A stretch of DNA of 64,000 nucleotides, taken from assembly GCA_963729275.1 (NCBI GenBank), contig CAVSNH010000013.1:1054001-1118000 (forward strand). Direction: 5' to 3'. The notes beneath the pieces are model-generated. The model saw nothing but the letters and a program-made list of their open reading frames with translations, did no database searches and was not told the origin of the DNA. Source of the DNA: CAVSNH01 sp963729275 (lineage in GTDB: Bacteria; Actinomycetota; Acidimicrobiia; Acidimicrobiales; RAAP-2). Below, one piece after another: positions 32,997 through 41,980 of the stretch (positions within the stretch are counted from its first letter, which is position 1; each line of letters starts with the position of its first letter). The position numbers and the translations under genes are program-made.

Positions 32997-35081
32997 TCAG
33001 TCACCACTGGCAACAACCGGCGCGGGTGCGTGCCCGTTCGGCGATGAGGGCCCCATCGACTCCTCGAGGAGCTGGGAGACATCCACGACGCGCACGTCGT
33101 CCTCTTTGGCATTGGCCCGGACGGCGTCGTCCAGCATGATCATGCAGTAGGGACAGGCCGTCGAGACGACGTCGGCACCGGTGCCGAGGGCCTCTGCCGT
33201 CCGGTCCATGTTGATCCTCGTCCCTATGTTCTCCTCGAGCCACATGCGGGCCCCGCCCGCCCCGCAGCAGAACCCCTTCTCCCGGCAGCGGCGCATCTCG
33301 ATCTTGGTAGCCCCGGGGATGGCGTCGATGACCGCCCGGGGTTCGTCGAAGATCCGGTTATGGCGACCCAGGTAGCAGGGGTCGTGATAGGTGACGGTGC
33401 CCTCGAAGCCCCCGCCGGGAGCCAATCGGCCGCTGCCGACCAGATGACCCAGCAACTGGCTGTGGTGGATGACCTCGAAATTCCCGCCCAGGGCCGGATA
33501 CTCGTTGGCCAGGGAATTGAAGCAGTGGGGGCAGGAGGCGATGACCTTCTTGACGCCGGCGGCCTCGAGGGTGGCCACGTTGGCCCGTCCCTGCTCTTGG
33601 TAGAGGTACTCGTTCCCGAGCCGCCGGGCCGGATCACCGGTGCAGCTCTCCTTCGGACCCAGGATGGCGAAGGTGACGCCGGCCCGGTGGAGCATCCGGG
33701 CCGTGGCCTGGGCTGCTTTGCGGGCGCGCTCGTCGAGGGCCGAGGCGCAGCCCACCCAGTAGAGGTACTCCACGTCGTCGGGGATGGTGTCCTTGACCAC
33801 CGGCACCTCGAAGTCGAGGGCGGCGAGCCAGTCGGTCCGCTTGGCTTTGCCGAGGCCCCACGGGTCCCCCTGGTTCTCGATGTTGCGCAGCATGAGTCCG
33901 GCCTCGGTCGGGAACCGCGACTCCATGAGGACCTCGTAGCGGCGCATGTCGATGATGGTGTCCACATGCTCGATGTCGACCGGGCACTCCTCGACGCAGG
34001 CCCCGCAGGTGGTGCACGACCACAGCACATCGGGATCGATGACCGAGGGCACGAGGGTCTCCACCTCGGTGCCGGCCGCCCGGTTCTTGGCCATCACCCG
34101 ATCGGCGGAGGCGAACAGGTTGTCACGCAGGTCCATGATCACGAGCTTGGGGGAGAGGGGCTTGTCCGTGTTCCAGGCCGGACACTGGGACTGACAGCGC
34201 CCGCACTCCGTGCACGTGGCCATGTCGAGGAGCTGCTTCCAGGAGAAGTCCTCGACCCGACCGGCGCCGAAGACCACCTCGTCCTCCTCGCCCACGTCCT
34301 CCATGGTCATGTCCGGCGTCGAGGCGAGGGCGCCGAGGGCCCGTGGGCGCCGGGAGGTGGCCACGTTGATGGGGGCCAAGAAGATGTGCAGGTGCTTCGA
34401 ATAGGACACGAAGACGAGGAAGCTCGTGATGATGGCGATGTTGGCAAGAATGGCCGTCGTCTCGATGACGCTGTTGGTGCCCTCGCCCAGGGGGGCCAGC
34501 CAACGGGCGATCTCGTGGGAGGCGAAGGCCCACCAGCCGTAGGGGAAGTCACCCGTGTTGACCTGGGCGGCCCGGTAGAGAAGGAGGGTGATCATCACCC
34601 CGCCGATCATGGCCAGCACGATCCATGCCGCCCCGGTGTGTGAGCCGAAGAACCGTGAGCGTCGCTCCTCACGGGCCGGGGAGTTCTTGATCCGGATGGC
34701 GGCGAAGACGCACAGCGAGACCAGAACGGCGACCGCCATGAAGTCCTCGATGAAGCCGAGGACGGCGGTGTGCCCGATGATTGGAATGTGGAAGTTGACC
34801 TCGAAGAGGTCGCCGTAGGCCTCGAGGATGGTGAACAGGAGAAGGGTGAAGCCCCAGAAGGTGAAGAAGTGAGCCAAACCCGGCACCGTCCACTGGAGGA
34901 GCTTGCGCTGGCCGCCGACTTCGACCAGCTCGGCTTCGGCTCGCTTGGGGACGTCCCGGAAGCGGTTCGGTGTGGCGGACTCGCCGGACGAGATGAGGCG
35001 GAACAACCAGAAGAACCTGCGGCCGGCGATGGCGAACATCACGGCCGTGATGCCGAGCCCTACGGCGAGTCTGAGGGGCAC
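32997..35081 (-). CDS. etfD: EtfD-like membrane iron-sulfur oxidoreductase
   Basis: This 694-residue protein is thought to pass electrons from electron-transfer flavoprotein to menaquinone during beta-oxidation, as in mycobacterial EtfD. Domains in order are six or so membrane helices in a NarI-like region (1-240), a 4Fe-4S dicluster domain (Cys290/293/296/300 and Cys355/358/361/365), and two CCG domains (ASCPHCFNSL, CCGAGGARMW, STACPYCM). The start is GTG 35081 with AAGGAGGAGG upstream. EtfA/B genes are not in the window. Several acyl-CoA-type genes elsewhere in the window fit this role. Confidence 0.88.
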   Translation of the reverse strand: MPLRLAVGLGITAVMFAIAGRRFFWLFRLISSGESATPNRFRDVPKRAEAELVEVGGQRKLLQWTVPGLAHFFTFWGFTLLLFTILEAYGDLFEVNFHIPIIGHTAVLGFIEDFMAVAVLVSLCVFAAIRIKNSPAREERRSRFFGSHTGAAWIVLAMIGGVMITLLLYRAAQVNTGDFPYGWWAFASHEIARWLAPLGEGTNSVIETTAILANIAIITSFLVFVSYSKHLHIFLAPINVATSRRPRALGALASTPDMTMEDVGEEDEVVFGAGRVEDFSWKQLLDMATCTECGRCQSQCPAWNTDKPLSPKLVIMDLRDNLFASADRVMAKNRAAGTEVETLVPSVIDPDVLWSCTTCGACVEECPVDIEHVDTIIDMRRYEVLMESRFPTEAGLMLRNIENQGDPWGLGKAKRTDWLAALDFEVPVVKDTIPDDVEYLYWVGCASALDERARKAAQATARMLHRAGVTFAILGPKESCTGDPARRLGNEYLYQEQGRANVATLEAAGVKKVIASCPHCFNSLANEYPALGGNFEVIHHSQLLGHLVGSGRLAPGGGFEGTVTYHDPCYLGRHNRIFDEPRAVIDAIPGATKIEMRRCREKGFCCGAGGARMWLEENIGTRINMDRTAEALGTGADVVSTACPYCMIMLDDAVRANAKEDDVRVVDVSQLLEESMGPSSPNGHAPAPVVASGD

Positions 35082-35181
35082 TGCGGGATTCCTCCTCCTT
35101 GGTTACTAGAGAGTAACAAAGTGCCGGCACCCGGCCGCAGTCCGGTGAACGGCCCGGCCGGCACGATCGTCAGCCATCCGG

Positions 35182-35745
35182 TCAGGCCCGGAAGTTCTCG
35201 GCATAGCGGCTCGGCGTAGGTCCCCATTGACCCTGGTACTTCGACTGCAGCCCATCCGAACCATAGGGGTGGTCAGCCGGGGTAGTCATCTGGAGGAAGC
35301 TGATCTGGCCGATCTTCATCCCCGGGTACACGGTGATGGGCAGGTTGGCCACGTTCGAGAGCTCGAGGGTGAGATGGCCGTTCCAACCGGCGTCGACGAA
35401 CCCCGCCGTCGAGTGGATGAGGAGGCCGAGGCGGCCGAGGGAGGACTTGCCCTCCAGCCGGGCGACCAGGTCGTCGGGAAGGGACACCCTCTCGGTGGTT
35501 GAGCCGAGCACGAACTCCCCGGGGTGGAGGATGAGCGGGTCGTCACCGACGTCGACCAGCTCGGTCAGGTCCTCCTGGTCCTCACGGACGTCGATGACCC
35601 GACTCGAGTGGTTGCGGAAGAGCCGGAAGTAGCGGTCGACGTGGAGGTCGACCGACGACGGCTGCACGCACGACTCGTCGAACGGCTCGATACCGATCTG
35701 ACCTGCTCGGATGGCCTCGAGAATGGACCGGTCGGAGAGCACCAT
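35182..35745 (-). CDS. dcd: dCTP deaminase, probably bifunctional DCD-DUT type
   Basis: It deaminates dCTP, supplying dUMP for thymidylate synthesis. The ATG at 35745 gives MVLSDRSILEAI and 187 residues. The motifs EGKSSLGRLGL, HSTAGFVDAGW, ELSNVANLPI and the C-terminal SKYQGQWGPTPSR align closely with the mycobacterial enzyme, which also hydrolyses dUTP. Bifunctionality is inferred from that similarity. The frame extends upstream to 35955, but that part is antisense to a tRNA and was excluded. Confidence 0.94.
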   Translation of the reverse strand: MVLSDRSILEAIRAGQIGIEPFDESCVQPSSVDLHVDRYFRLFRNHSSRVIDVREDQEDLTELVDVGDDPLILHPGEFVLGSTTERVSLPDDLVARLEGKSSLGRLGLLIHSTAGFVDAGWNGHLTLELSNVANLPITVYPGMKIGQISFLQMTTPADHPYGSDGLQSKYQGQWGPTPSRYAENFRA

Positions 35746-35775
35746 GCGGCCCGCACGATACTGTTTGGCCGGCTC

Positions 35776-35846
35776 GCGGGCGTAGTTCAGCGGCAGAACA
35801 TCAGCTTCCCAAGCTGAGAACGCGGGTTCGATTCCCGTCGCCCGCT
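35776..35846 (+). tRNA. tRNA-Gly (CCC anticodon)
   Basis: All arms fold: acceptor GCGGGCG (35776-35782) with CGCCCGC (35839-35845), D stem GTTC/GAAC, anticodon stem TCAGC/GCTGA with loop TTCCCAA (anticodon CCC, 35808-35810), and T stem GCGGG/CCCGT with loop TTCGATT. The discriminator is T and CCA is not encoded in place. It reads GGG codons. It is transcribed away from dcd. Confidence 0.96.
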
Positions 35847-36023
35847 CTCCAGCACCCTCGCTGGCCTTTTCGGTTCTCCCTGGTCGTCGGCGTCGCCCAG
35901 CGTCAACATGGGGGCTCCCCTCTATACCAATGCCGCGATTCATTCGCCGCGGCAACGCTCTGAAAAAGGCAGCATGCGACAGTTAACCGGCGGGACGACA
36001 AAGCCTGACGTCCTTGGAGGACC

Positions 36024-37688
36024 ATGACCACCCCCCGAAGCCTCGCCGACCGCTACCACGAGGAATGGCTGGACGCTCATCCCTTCTTCGCCAGCGAGCT
36101 GGGCATCCCCGGGCGCGACGACCGGGTGCCCGACGACAGCGAGGAGGGCGAGGGTCGTCGTCGCGCCCAGGTCGAGGCGGTATTGGCCGATGCGCGGCGA
36201 CTCCGTGACGCCCAACTCGCGCCGGACGACACGATCACCCTCGGCGCGGTGGTTTCGGCCGCCGAGCAGGAGCTCAGCGAGCTCGACCTGGCCCGCGCCG
36301 AGTTCACCATCACACCGATGCCCTTCGTCGGGCCGGCCTCGCTGCTGGCCGTCGCCGCCCGCACCGTCCTTCCCGACGCGCCGGCCGCTCGGAACTACCT
36401 CGCCCGCCTGCGGAACAGCGGTGCGTGGATCGACCAGCTCACCGAGCGGTTGCGGGCCGGCGCAGCCAAGGGACGGCTGCCCGTCGCCCACCTCTCCGAG
36501 GCAGCCATCGCTTGGACCAGCACCATCGTGGCCGTACCGGTCCCCGAGGCGCTGCGCGCCCCCCACCCACCGCCGGGTTGGGACGGCGCGGCGGCGTGGG
36601 CCGCTGAGCGCGATGCGGTGGCCGAGGAAGTTGTCCGTCCCGCCCTCATCCGCTGGTCGGACCAGGCACGGGAACTCCTCCCCCGCTCCCGGTCGTCCGC
36701 CGAGGTCGGCCTCGTTCACCTGCCCGGCGGTTCCGCCGACTACGACCGCGCCATTCTCGTCCACACCACACTGCCCCTGACAGCCGAAGACCTGCACCGC
36801 ATCGGCCTCGAGGAGGTTGACAGGTTGGAGGAGCGCTGCCGGGGGCTCGGCGCCGAGCTCGGTCTCGACACGATCGGTGCCGTGCACGGTGCCCTGCGCG
36901 AATCGTCGGCCGGTGCCGATCCGGCGGACGCCATCACCGCCGCCGTGGCCGCCGTGCGTCGAGCCGAGCATGCTGCGGCGGGGTTCTTCCCGGCACCCCT
37001 GCCCCCTTCGTGCGACGTCGCCCCGATGCCTCCCGTCGTGGCCGAGAGCGGTATGGCCCCCCACTACACACCGCCCCGGCTGGACGGCACACGGGCGGGC
37101 ACCTACTGGTTCAACACGGCACGACCGACAGCGGGGACGGGCTGGGACCTCGAAGGCGTGGCGTTCCATGAGACCGTGCCCGGGCATCACCTGCAGCTCT
37201 CCCGCATCCAGCGGCTGACCGAACTGCCGGACTTCCAGCGCCAGCGCAGCATCACGGTCTTCTCGGAAGGATGGGGCCTCTACGCCGAACAGCTGGCCGA
37301 GGAGATGGGGCTCTATTCCGACCATCGAGCGCTCCTCGGTGCCACCTCCAACGCGCTCATGCGCGGCGCCAGGCTGGTGGTCGACACCGGGCTGCACGCC
37401 CGCGGTTGGAGCCGCGATCGCGCTCTCGAGTACTACACCGCCCACGTGCCCATGCCCGAGGCCTTCCTGGCCAACGAGATCGACCGGTACATCGTCTGGC
37501 CCGGCCAGGCTCTTGCCTACCTCACCGGCAAGCGCGAGCTTCTACGCCTTCGAGAAGAGGCGGAACGGTCACTTGGAAGCGCCTTCTCGTTGCCGCAGTT
37601 CCACGCCGCGGTGCTCGACCACGGTTCGCTGCCCATGCCGGTGCTGGAACAGAGCCTGGGCTTCTGGATGGGCGGGGCGGAGGGCTAG
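36024..37688 (+). CDS. DUF885 family predicted metallopeptidase
   Basis: The product is 554 residues. The HExxxGHH-type motif HETVPGHHLQ (His382, Glu383) and a downstream Glu in FSEGWGLYAEQLA resemble zinc metallopeptidase sites and are conserved in DUF885 proteins. No signal peptide is seen, so it is probably cytoplasmic. The ATG is preceded by GGAGG. The family is widespread in actinobacteria, and most members have no known substrate. Confidence 0.85.
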   Translation: MTTPRSLADRYHEEWLDAHPFFASELGIPGRDDRVPDDSEEGEGRRRAQVEAVLADARRLRDAQLAPDDTITLGAVVSAAEQELSELDLARAEFTITPMPFVGPASLLAVAARTVLPDAPAARNYLARLRNSGAWIDQLTERLRAGAAKGRLPVAHLSEAAIAWTSTIVAVPVPEALRAPHPPPGWDGAAAWAAERDAVAEEVVRPALIRWSDQARELLPRSRSSAEVGLVHLPGGSADYDRAILVHTTLPLTAEDLHRIGLEEVDRLEERCRGLGAELGLDTIGAVHGALRESSAGADPADAITAAVAAVRRAEHAAAGFFPAPLPPSCDVAPMPPVVAESGMAPHYTPPRLDGTRAGTYWFNTARPTAGTGWDLEGVAFHETVPGHHLQLSRIQRLTELPDFQRQRSITVFSEGWGLYAEQLAEEMGLYSDHRALLGATSNALMRGARLVVDTGLHARGWSRDRALEYYTAHVPMPEAFLANEIDRYIVWPGQALAYLTGKRELLRLREEAERSLGSAFSLPQFHAAVLDHGSLPMPVLEQSLGFWMGGAEG

Positions 37689-37787
37689 ACGAAGCGCCAG
37701 CGAGACGAAACCCCCGGTCGAGCCGGCAGGGATGGGTAGGGAACCTGGCCGGAAGTCGCTCACAATCTGTGGCCGGCTGACGAATGG

Positions 37788-37823
37788 CCGCCCCGGACCC
37801 CGGGGGGGTGGGGTCCGGGGCGG
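37788..37823. terminator. GC-rich hairpin between convergent genes, possible terminator
   Basis: CCGCCCCGGACCCC (37788-37801) pairs perfectly with GGGGTCCGGGGCGG (37810-37823), loop of 8 nt. No T-run follows, so it is not a classical intrinsic terminator, but its place between the DUF885 and crp-like genes fits a transcription end. The rest of 37689-37988 shows nothing else. Confidence 0.45.
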
Positions 37824-37988
37824 TTGGCTGGGTTCCCGCCGGCAAACACAGTGTGAACTGGTCGGCCTGGCGTGTCTGTCACCTCGGAGACAGATACCGG
37901 CCATTCGACCGGCTGGGCTCCGCCCGAGGAGGGCCCGTTGGTGCCGGCCATGGATCCGGCGTCGACCGAAGCAGGCTCGAGCCCCAGG

Positions 37989-38660
37989 TCAGAGGGAGAG
38001 GACGCGGGAAAGAGCGTCCCGATCGAGCACTCGCAAGCTCCGAGATTCGAGACTGATCCACCCTTGATCGTGGAACTCGCGGAGGCAGGCGTTCACGCGC
38101 TGGCGGCTGGCACCGATCTGGGCAGCCAGGTCGGATTGGGTCAATCGTCGCTGGACCGACCGGCTGCCGTCCAGGTCTCGGTTGAGGAGGTGCTTGGCCA
38201 CACGTTGCCGCAAGTCGAGAAAGACGAGATCGCTGGCGAGATCCGTCGTCCGGCGCACCATGTGGGACAGCCGCTGCAGGAGCGCCACAGCCAGCCCCGG
38301 CCGCTGCGAGATGAGATCGATGATGACTGACTTCGGGAGGGCAAGGACAACGCTCGCTTCGGTGGCTTGGACGGTGGCCGACCGAGGGGTGCCCGACAGC
38401 ACCCCCATCTCGCCGATGGTCTCTCCGGGCGTGACTGTGTTCACGATGAACTCCGCACCGTCTGCCGAATAGGTCACCACTTTCATGTAGCCCGAAACGA
38501 GCACGAAAACAGAATCTGAGACGGCACCTTCGGTGAACAGGATCTGCCCCTTGTCGAGCTGCTTCCGGCGGCCTCGTTCGGCCAGGAACCTCTGGTCGGG
38601 GGCCTCGAGGGCACCGAGGACCGCGGCACCGGCAAAGGGTTCGTCTTCGAGACCTGTCAT
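37989..38660 (-). CDS. Crp/Fnr family transcriptional regulator
   Basis: From ATG 38660 the product has 223 residues; a GTG at 38738 would add 26 residues without homology. The cNMP-binding fold is present (GQILFTEGAVSDSVFVLVSG and PGETIGEMGVLSGTPRSATV, cited in part), but no FNR-type Cys cluster. The C-terminal HTH_Crp domain reads LTQSDLAAQIGASRQRVNACL. The effector is probably cAMP or another nucleotide and its targets are unknown. It lies alone. Confidence 0.9.
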   Translation of the reverse strand: MTGLEDEPFAGAAVLGALEAPDQRFLAERGRRKQLDKGQILFTEGAVSDSVFVLVSGYMKVVTYSADGAEFIVNTVTPGETIGEMGVLSGTPRSATVQATEASVVLALPKSVIIDLISQRPGLAVALLQRLSHMVRRTTDLASDLVFLDLRQRVAKHLLNRDLDGSRSVQRRLTQSDLAAQIGASRQRVNACLREFHDQGWISLESRSLRVLDRDALSRVLSL

Positions 38661-38864
38661 CTCGCATCGGTGGGCGTCATGCTCATCGATGATTTTGGCC
38701 CGGTCGGGCCGGTCCGTGCTCACACGGGCAACTCGCACGTTGACCAGGGTGCGACAGTCGCTATCCCACCGCCGTCCTCACACCGCCGAATCAACAGGTT
38801 CGGGCTTCTTCACGTCCTGACACACGAGCGGGCGCCAGCTCAGCCCGTGCACGTCAGGTCGAGA

Positions 38865-39422
38865 TCAGCCGAAGCTCATCCCAACGACCGGACGGTTGAG
38901 CCTGAGGGCCCCGGCTGAACCCTGGAAGGGCGCTCCGAAGGCGGAGATGCCGCCGTCGGAGGCCACTTCGTAGTAGCCGCCGGTGGCCGGGTCGAAGGCC
39001 ATCCCCACGACCGGCTGGTTGAGTTGATGGCCACCCTCGGAGCCGTCGAAGGACGCGTTGTACGAGAACAGTCCTCCGTCAGAGGCCATCAGCCGGTAGC
39101 CGGAGGTGGCCGCCGGCGGCGGCGAGGGGGCCGGCGGCAGCGAAGGGGGCGGGGACGGCGGATTGGTCACGTCGGTCGGGGTCACGCCGATCGTACCCGA
39201 ATAGGCAATCTTCAGGAGATGGCCGTTCGAATCGATGACCGTCCCCGGCGGGTCGCCGGCGAAGGCGCCGACCTCCGAGGCCGAGCCGGACAGTGAAACG
39301 ACATCGAACACCGTCCCGAAGGAGGCGCTATAGGTGTCATCGACCGACAGAGTCGCCCCGGCCACGTCCACTTCTGAAGTGCTGTTGATGAGCTGGGTGT
39401 AGCCGCTCGGTGACCGGCTCAT
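38865..39422 (-). CDS. Truncated fragment of a secreted DGG-repeat protein
   Basis: This 185-residue frame lacks a signal peptide. Residues 1-90 look like the end of a beta-strand-repeat passenger region (SFGTVFDVVSLSGS, SNGHLLKIAYSG). A Pro-rich linker follows (PPSPPPSLPPAP). Two copies of the ~42-residue repeat end it (ASDGGLFSYNASFDGS... and ASDGGISAFGAPFQGS...NRPVVGM). The same repeat type occurs in the two large proteins at 50.5-54.6 kb. The N-terminal part of a normal gene is missing: only 30 bp separate it from the amidohydrolase stop. It is probably a deletion remnant. Confidence 0.65.
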   Translation of the reverse strand: MSRSPSGYTQLINSTSEVDVAGATLSVDDTYSASFGTVFDVVSLSGSASEVGAFAGDPPGTVIDSNGHLLKIAYSGTIGVTPTDVTNPPSPPPSLPPAPSPPPAATSGYRLMASDGGLFSYNASFDGSEGGHQLNQPVVGMAFDPATGGYYEVASDGGISAFGAPFQGSAGALRLNRPVVGMSFG

Positions 39423-39452
39423 TGGCCCAGCCGACGCCGGGGTCGATCCCGC

Positions 39453-40319
39453 TCAGAAGCGATAGACGCGCTCTGCGTTGCTGGCGAAGAGCTTTTCCCG
39501 GCACTCGCTGTCGAGGCCGGCCGTCACGGCGCTGAAGGTCTCATAGAGGTCGTCGAAGGTGCCGTACATCGAGTCGACGGGAAAGTTGCTGGCGAACATG
39601 CAGTGATCGACGCCGAACGCTTCGATGGCGTATTCGAGCCAAGGAGCGAGGGCGTCGACACTCATGGACCCGAACGGCATGGCCAGACCCGAGAGCTTGC
39701 AGATGACGTTGTCGCCCAGGCAGGCCAGCGCGTCGATGCCGGCCTGCCAGAGGGCGCGCTCCTCGTCGGAGTTCGAGTGCGGCCACCCGGTGTGCTCGAC
39801 GACGACCGTCAGGTCGTCGAACTCGCCGAGTTGCAACGCTGCCACCCCGAGCTGATCGGGATGGGTCATCAGCTCGAATACCAAGTTCCGCTCCGACAGC
39901 GCGTGGAGCACTCCGGCATCGGGGAGGGGCCCCTTGAAGGCGCCCATCGGGCGGACCCCACGGAAGCGTGACGCCGCCATCTGCCGGTCGATGAACTCGA
40001 CGACCTCGGCCACCGTGTCGGCCGGAGGGAGGCCCCCGATAATGGCGTCGGGGCCGCCGTTGACAGAAGCGTTGGTGTCGAGCTCGATGGTTTCCTCCAC
40101 CGAGTGGCCACCGGTGGCTGCGGCCACGTTGACGAACTTCTCCACGTTCCATCCGGCCGTCTCGGCTCGATAGGTGTCCACGTCGAAGCGTCGGTACATC
40201 TTCGACGTGTCACCCGAGCCACCCTCTGGAGGCCGTGAGAGGTACGGGTACCAGTCCGTGCGGGCGGGGTCCCACAGGTGCACGTGAGCGTCGACGACCC
40301 GGGTGGGACGATCGGCCAT
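39453..40319 (-). CDS. Amidohydrolase family protein
   Basis: The product is 288 residues from ATG 40319. DAHVHLWD at the N-terminus supplies the first metal His pair, with EHTGWP and FASNFPVDSMYG (Asp near the C-terminus) as further TIM-barrel metal or catalytic sites. This is the amidohydrolase-2 pattern shared by fuconolactonase-like lactonases and decarboxylases. The start shares one base with the SDR stop (TGATG), so it belongs to the FMO-SDR-amidohydrolase set and may hydrolyse a lactone or ester made by the monooxygenase. Confidence 0.85.
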   Translation of the reverse strand: MADRPTRVVDAHVHLWDPARTDWYPYLSRPPEGGSGDTSKMYRRFDVDTYRAETAGWNVEKFVNVAAATGGHSVEETIELDTNASVNGGPDAIIGGLPPADTVAEVVEFIDRQMAASRFRGVRPMGAFKGPLPDAGVLHALSERNLVFELMTHPDQLGVAALQLGEFDDLTVVVEHTGWPHSNSDEERALWQAGIDALACLGDNVICKLSGLAMPFGSMSVDALAPWLEYAIEAFGVDHCMFASNFPVDSMYGTFDDLYETFSAVTAGLDSECREKLFASNAERVYRF

Positions 40320-41980
40320 CAGCCCTCCTTCGACAACGGTTGGGCAGTGGCCCCGATGACCTCCCGAATCGGAGTGTCGAACCAATCGGGGACGGCGGGA
40401 CCGCCGTAGGTGATGCTGCCGATCGGTCGAGGGTGACTGCGGAGGCCGATCCAGCCGGCACCGACGACCAGCTCCGCACCGGCGAGAGCCGTTGCATCGG
40501 CGTGAGCGAGCAGGTGGGCGACGAGCTCTCCGGCTGGTTGGGACGCAGTCTCCTCCGATGCCTCGATGCTCGCCGCGAAGGCGGTGACGCGCCCTTCCGT
40601 CGAACCGGCGGCAACTCGAGCGAACTGGGCGGAGGCCTGCGCCCGGCTGCGACCCCCGGCCGTGGCCGCGTCGGTGAGGGTCACCAGCCGGACCGGGCGG
40701 CCCGCGCTGGCGGCATAGTCGGCGGCGGCCCGGGCCCATCCGGCGTCGGTATGGATGTCCTCGGTGATCCCGCCGTGCTCGGCCAGCACCCGCTCCCAAC
40801 CATCCGGCCGATTAGCGGTCGGCTTATGGCCGGCGGGGGCGAGGACGATGGCGTCGATGGGACCAGCGGCTTCGACGACGGAGCGCAGCCTGTCGGCGGC
40901 CTGGGTGAAGCCACGGGCGACCTCGAGGCGATGGCAGGAGACGGATCGGGCCTCGAGCGCGTTGATGAGCGACGCGGCCAGTTGCGGGCGATCGGTGACG
41001 ACGGCGCAGGATCGCACCTCGTTCGATGCAAGATCAGCAGGAGCCGGCTCCTCGAAGATCGCCCCGAACCGGGGATTCCCGCCGCCGCCGCTGGCCTGGT
41101 TGGTCTCGGCCCTGGCCAAGGCACGGGGGACGACGGTCTCGAGCACGCCGGCGAGGGAGGTCGCCTCGTCGCTGCGCACCACCTCGAGGAGGCGGGGCTC
41201 CTCGATCACCGCCACCTCCGAGCCGCCGACGAACAGCGCCTGGCCGGAGCACCATCCGAACCCGTCACTGACGACGTGTGCGGCCAGGGGCCCCAGGTCC
41301 TCGGGGCCTGGCATCGAGTCGAAGAGTGAGAGCCCGCCACCGCTTCCGGTCATGCCCGCCTTACGAGCGCGCTCGGCGGCGGCCGCCACCATCCGCGTGG
41401 CCGCGATCGGAGAGATGGCGTTGACCGTCACGCCCGCCGGCGCCTGACGGCCCAGCAGCCATGTGAGGGACGCGACCGCCCGCTTGGCGCAGCTGTAGGC
41501 GCCGGCATCGACGGGGCGCCATCCCGATCCGGAGGTGACGCCCACCACGCGTCCGTGGCCGGCGGCGGCCATGAGCGGCAGCGCCGCGTCGAGGACGTTG
41601 AGGTAGCCCCCGAGGTGCACGGCCAGCACCGCCAGCCAGTCCTCTTCGGTGCCGTGGTTGAAGTAGGTCTGCCGGGTGATGCCGGCCACGTTGATCACGG
41701 CGTCGAGCCCACCGTGCTCGACGGCCAGCTCCCGGAACAAGGCGCGAACGGCATGGGCGTCGGTCACCGACGCCGCCGAGGCCCGGGCCGAGCCACCTGC
41801 GCCAATGATCCGGCCGGCGGTCGTCTCCTCCGGCTCCGGGAGCCGCTCGGTGCCCTCGAGGGTCACGAGGGGATCGACGGTGACGACGAACCAGCCGCCA
41901 CGCCCGAGCTCCTCGGCGATCGCTCCTCCGATCCCGCCCCCGCCGCCAGTCACGACGGCGACCCGCTGACGTCCCTTCAC
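40319..41980 (-). CDS. Two-domain short-chain dehydrogenase/reductase
   Basis: The GTG at 41980 overlaps the monooxygenase TGA (GTGA) and gives 553 residues. The first half (1-~275) is a complete SDR: TGGGGGIGGA (11-20), INVAG, VTSGSG, Tyr162/Lys166 in YSCAKRA, NAISP. The second half (~310-553) looks like another Rossmann-type domain (SCAVVTDRPQLAASLINALEA, IDAIVLAPAG) but lacks a clear YxxxK, so it is probably a degenerate or regulatory copy. The substrate is unknown. The fused arrangement is uncommon. Confidence 0.82.
   Translation of the reverse strand: MKGRQRVAVVTGGGGGIGGAIAEELGRGGWFVVTVDPLVTLEGTERLPEPEETTAGRIIGAGGSARASAASVTDAHAVRALFRELAVEHGGLDAVINVAGITRQTYFNHGTEEDWLAVLAVHLGGYLNVLDAALPLMAAAGHGRVVGVTSGSGWRPVDAGAYSCAKRAVASLTWLLGRQAPAGVTVNAISPIAATRMVAAAAERARKAGMTGSGGGLSLFDSMPGPEDLGPLAAHVVSDGFGWCSGQALFVGGSEVAVIEEPRLLEVVRSDEATSLAGVLETVVPRALARAETNQASGGGGNPRFGAIFEEPAPADLASNEVRSCAVVTDRPQLAASLINALEARSVSCHRLEVARGFTQAADRLRSVVEAAGPIDAIVLAPAGHKPTANRPDGWERVLAEHGGITEDIHTDAGWARAAADYAASAGRPVRLVTLTDAATAGGRSRAQASAQFARVAAGSTEGRVTAFAASIEASEETASQPAGELVAHLLAHADATALAGAELVVGAGWIGLRSHPRPIGSITYGGPAVPDWFDTPIREVIGATAQPLSKEG

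Noticed and set aside
35746..35955. N-terminal extension of dcd
   Set aside because: It runs antisense across the tRNA-Gly gene and homology begins at the ATG 35745.
40319..40799. Longer start for the amidohydrolase
   Set aside because: The first 160 codons would overlap the SDR gene; DAHVHLWD follows directly after ATG 40319.
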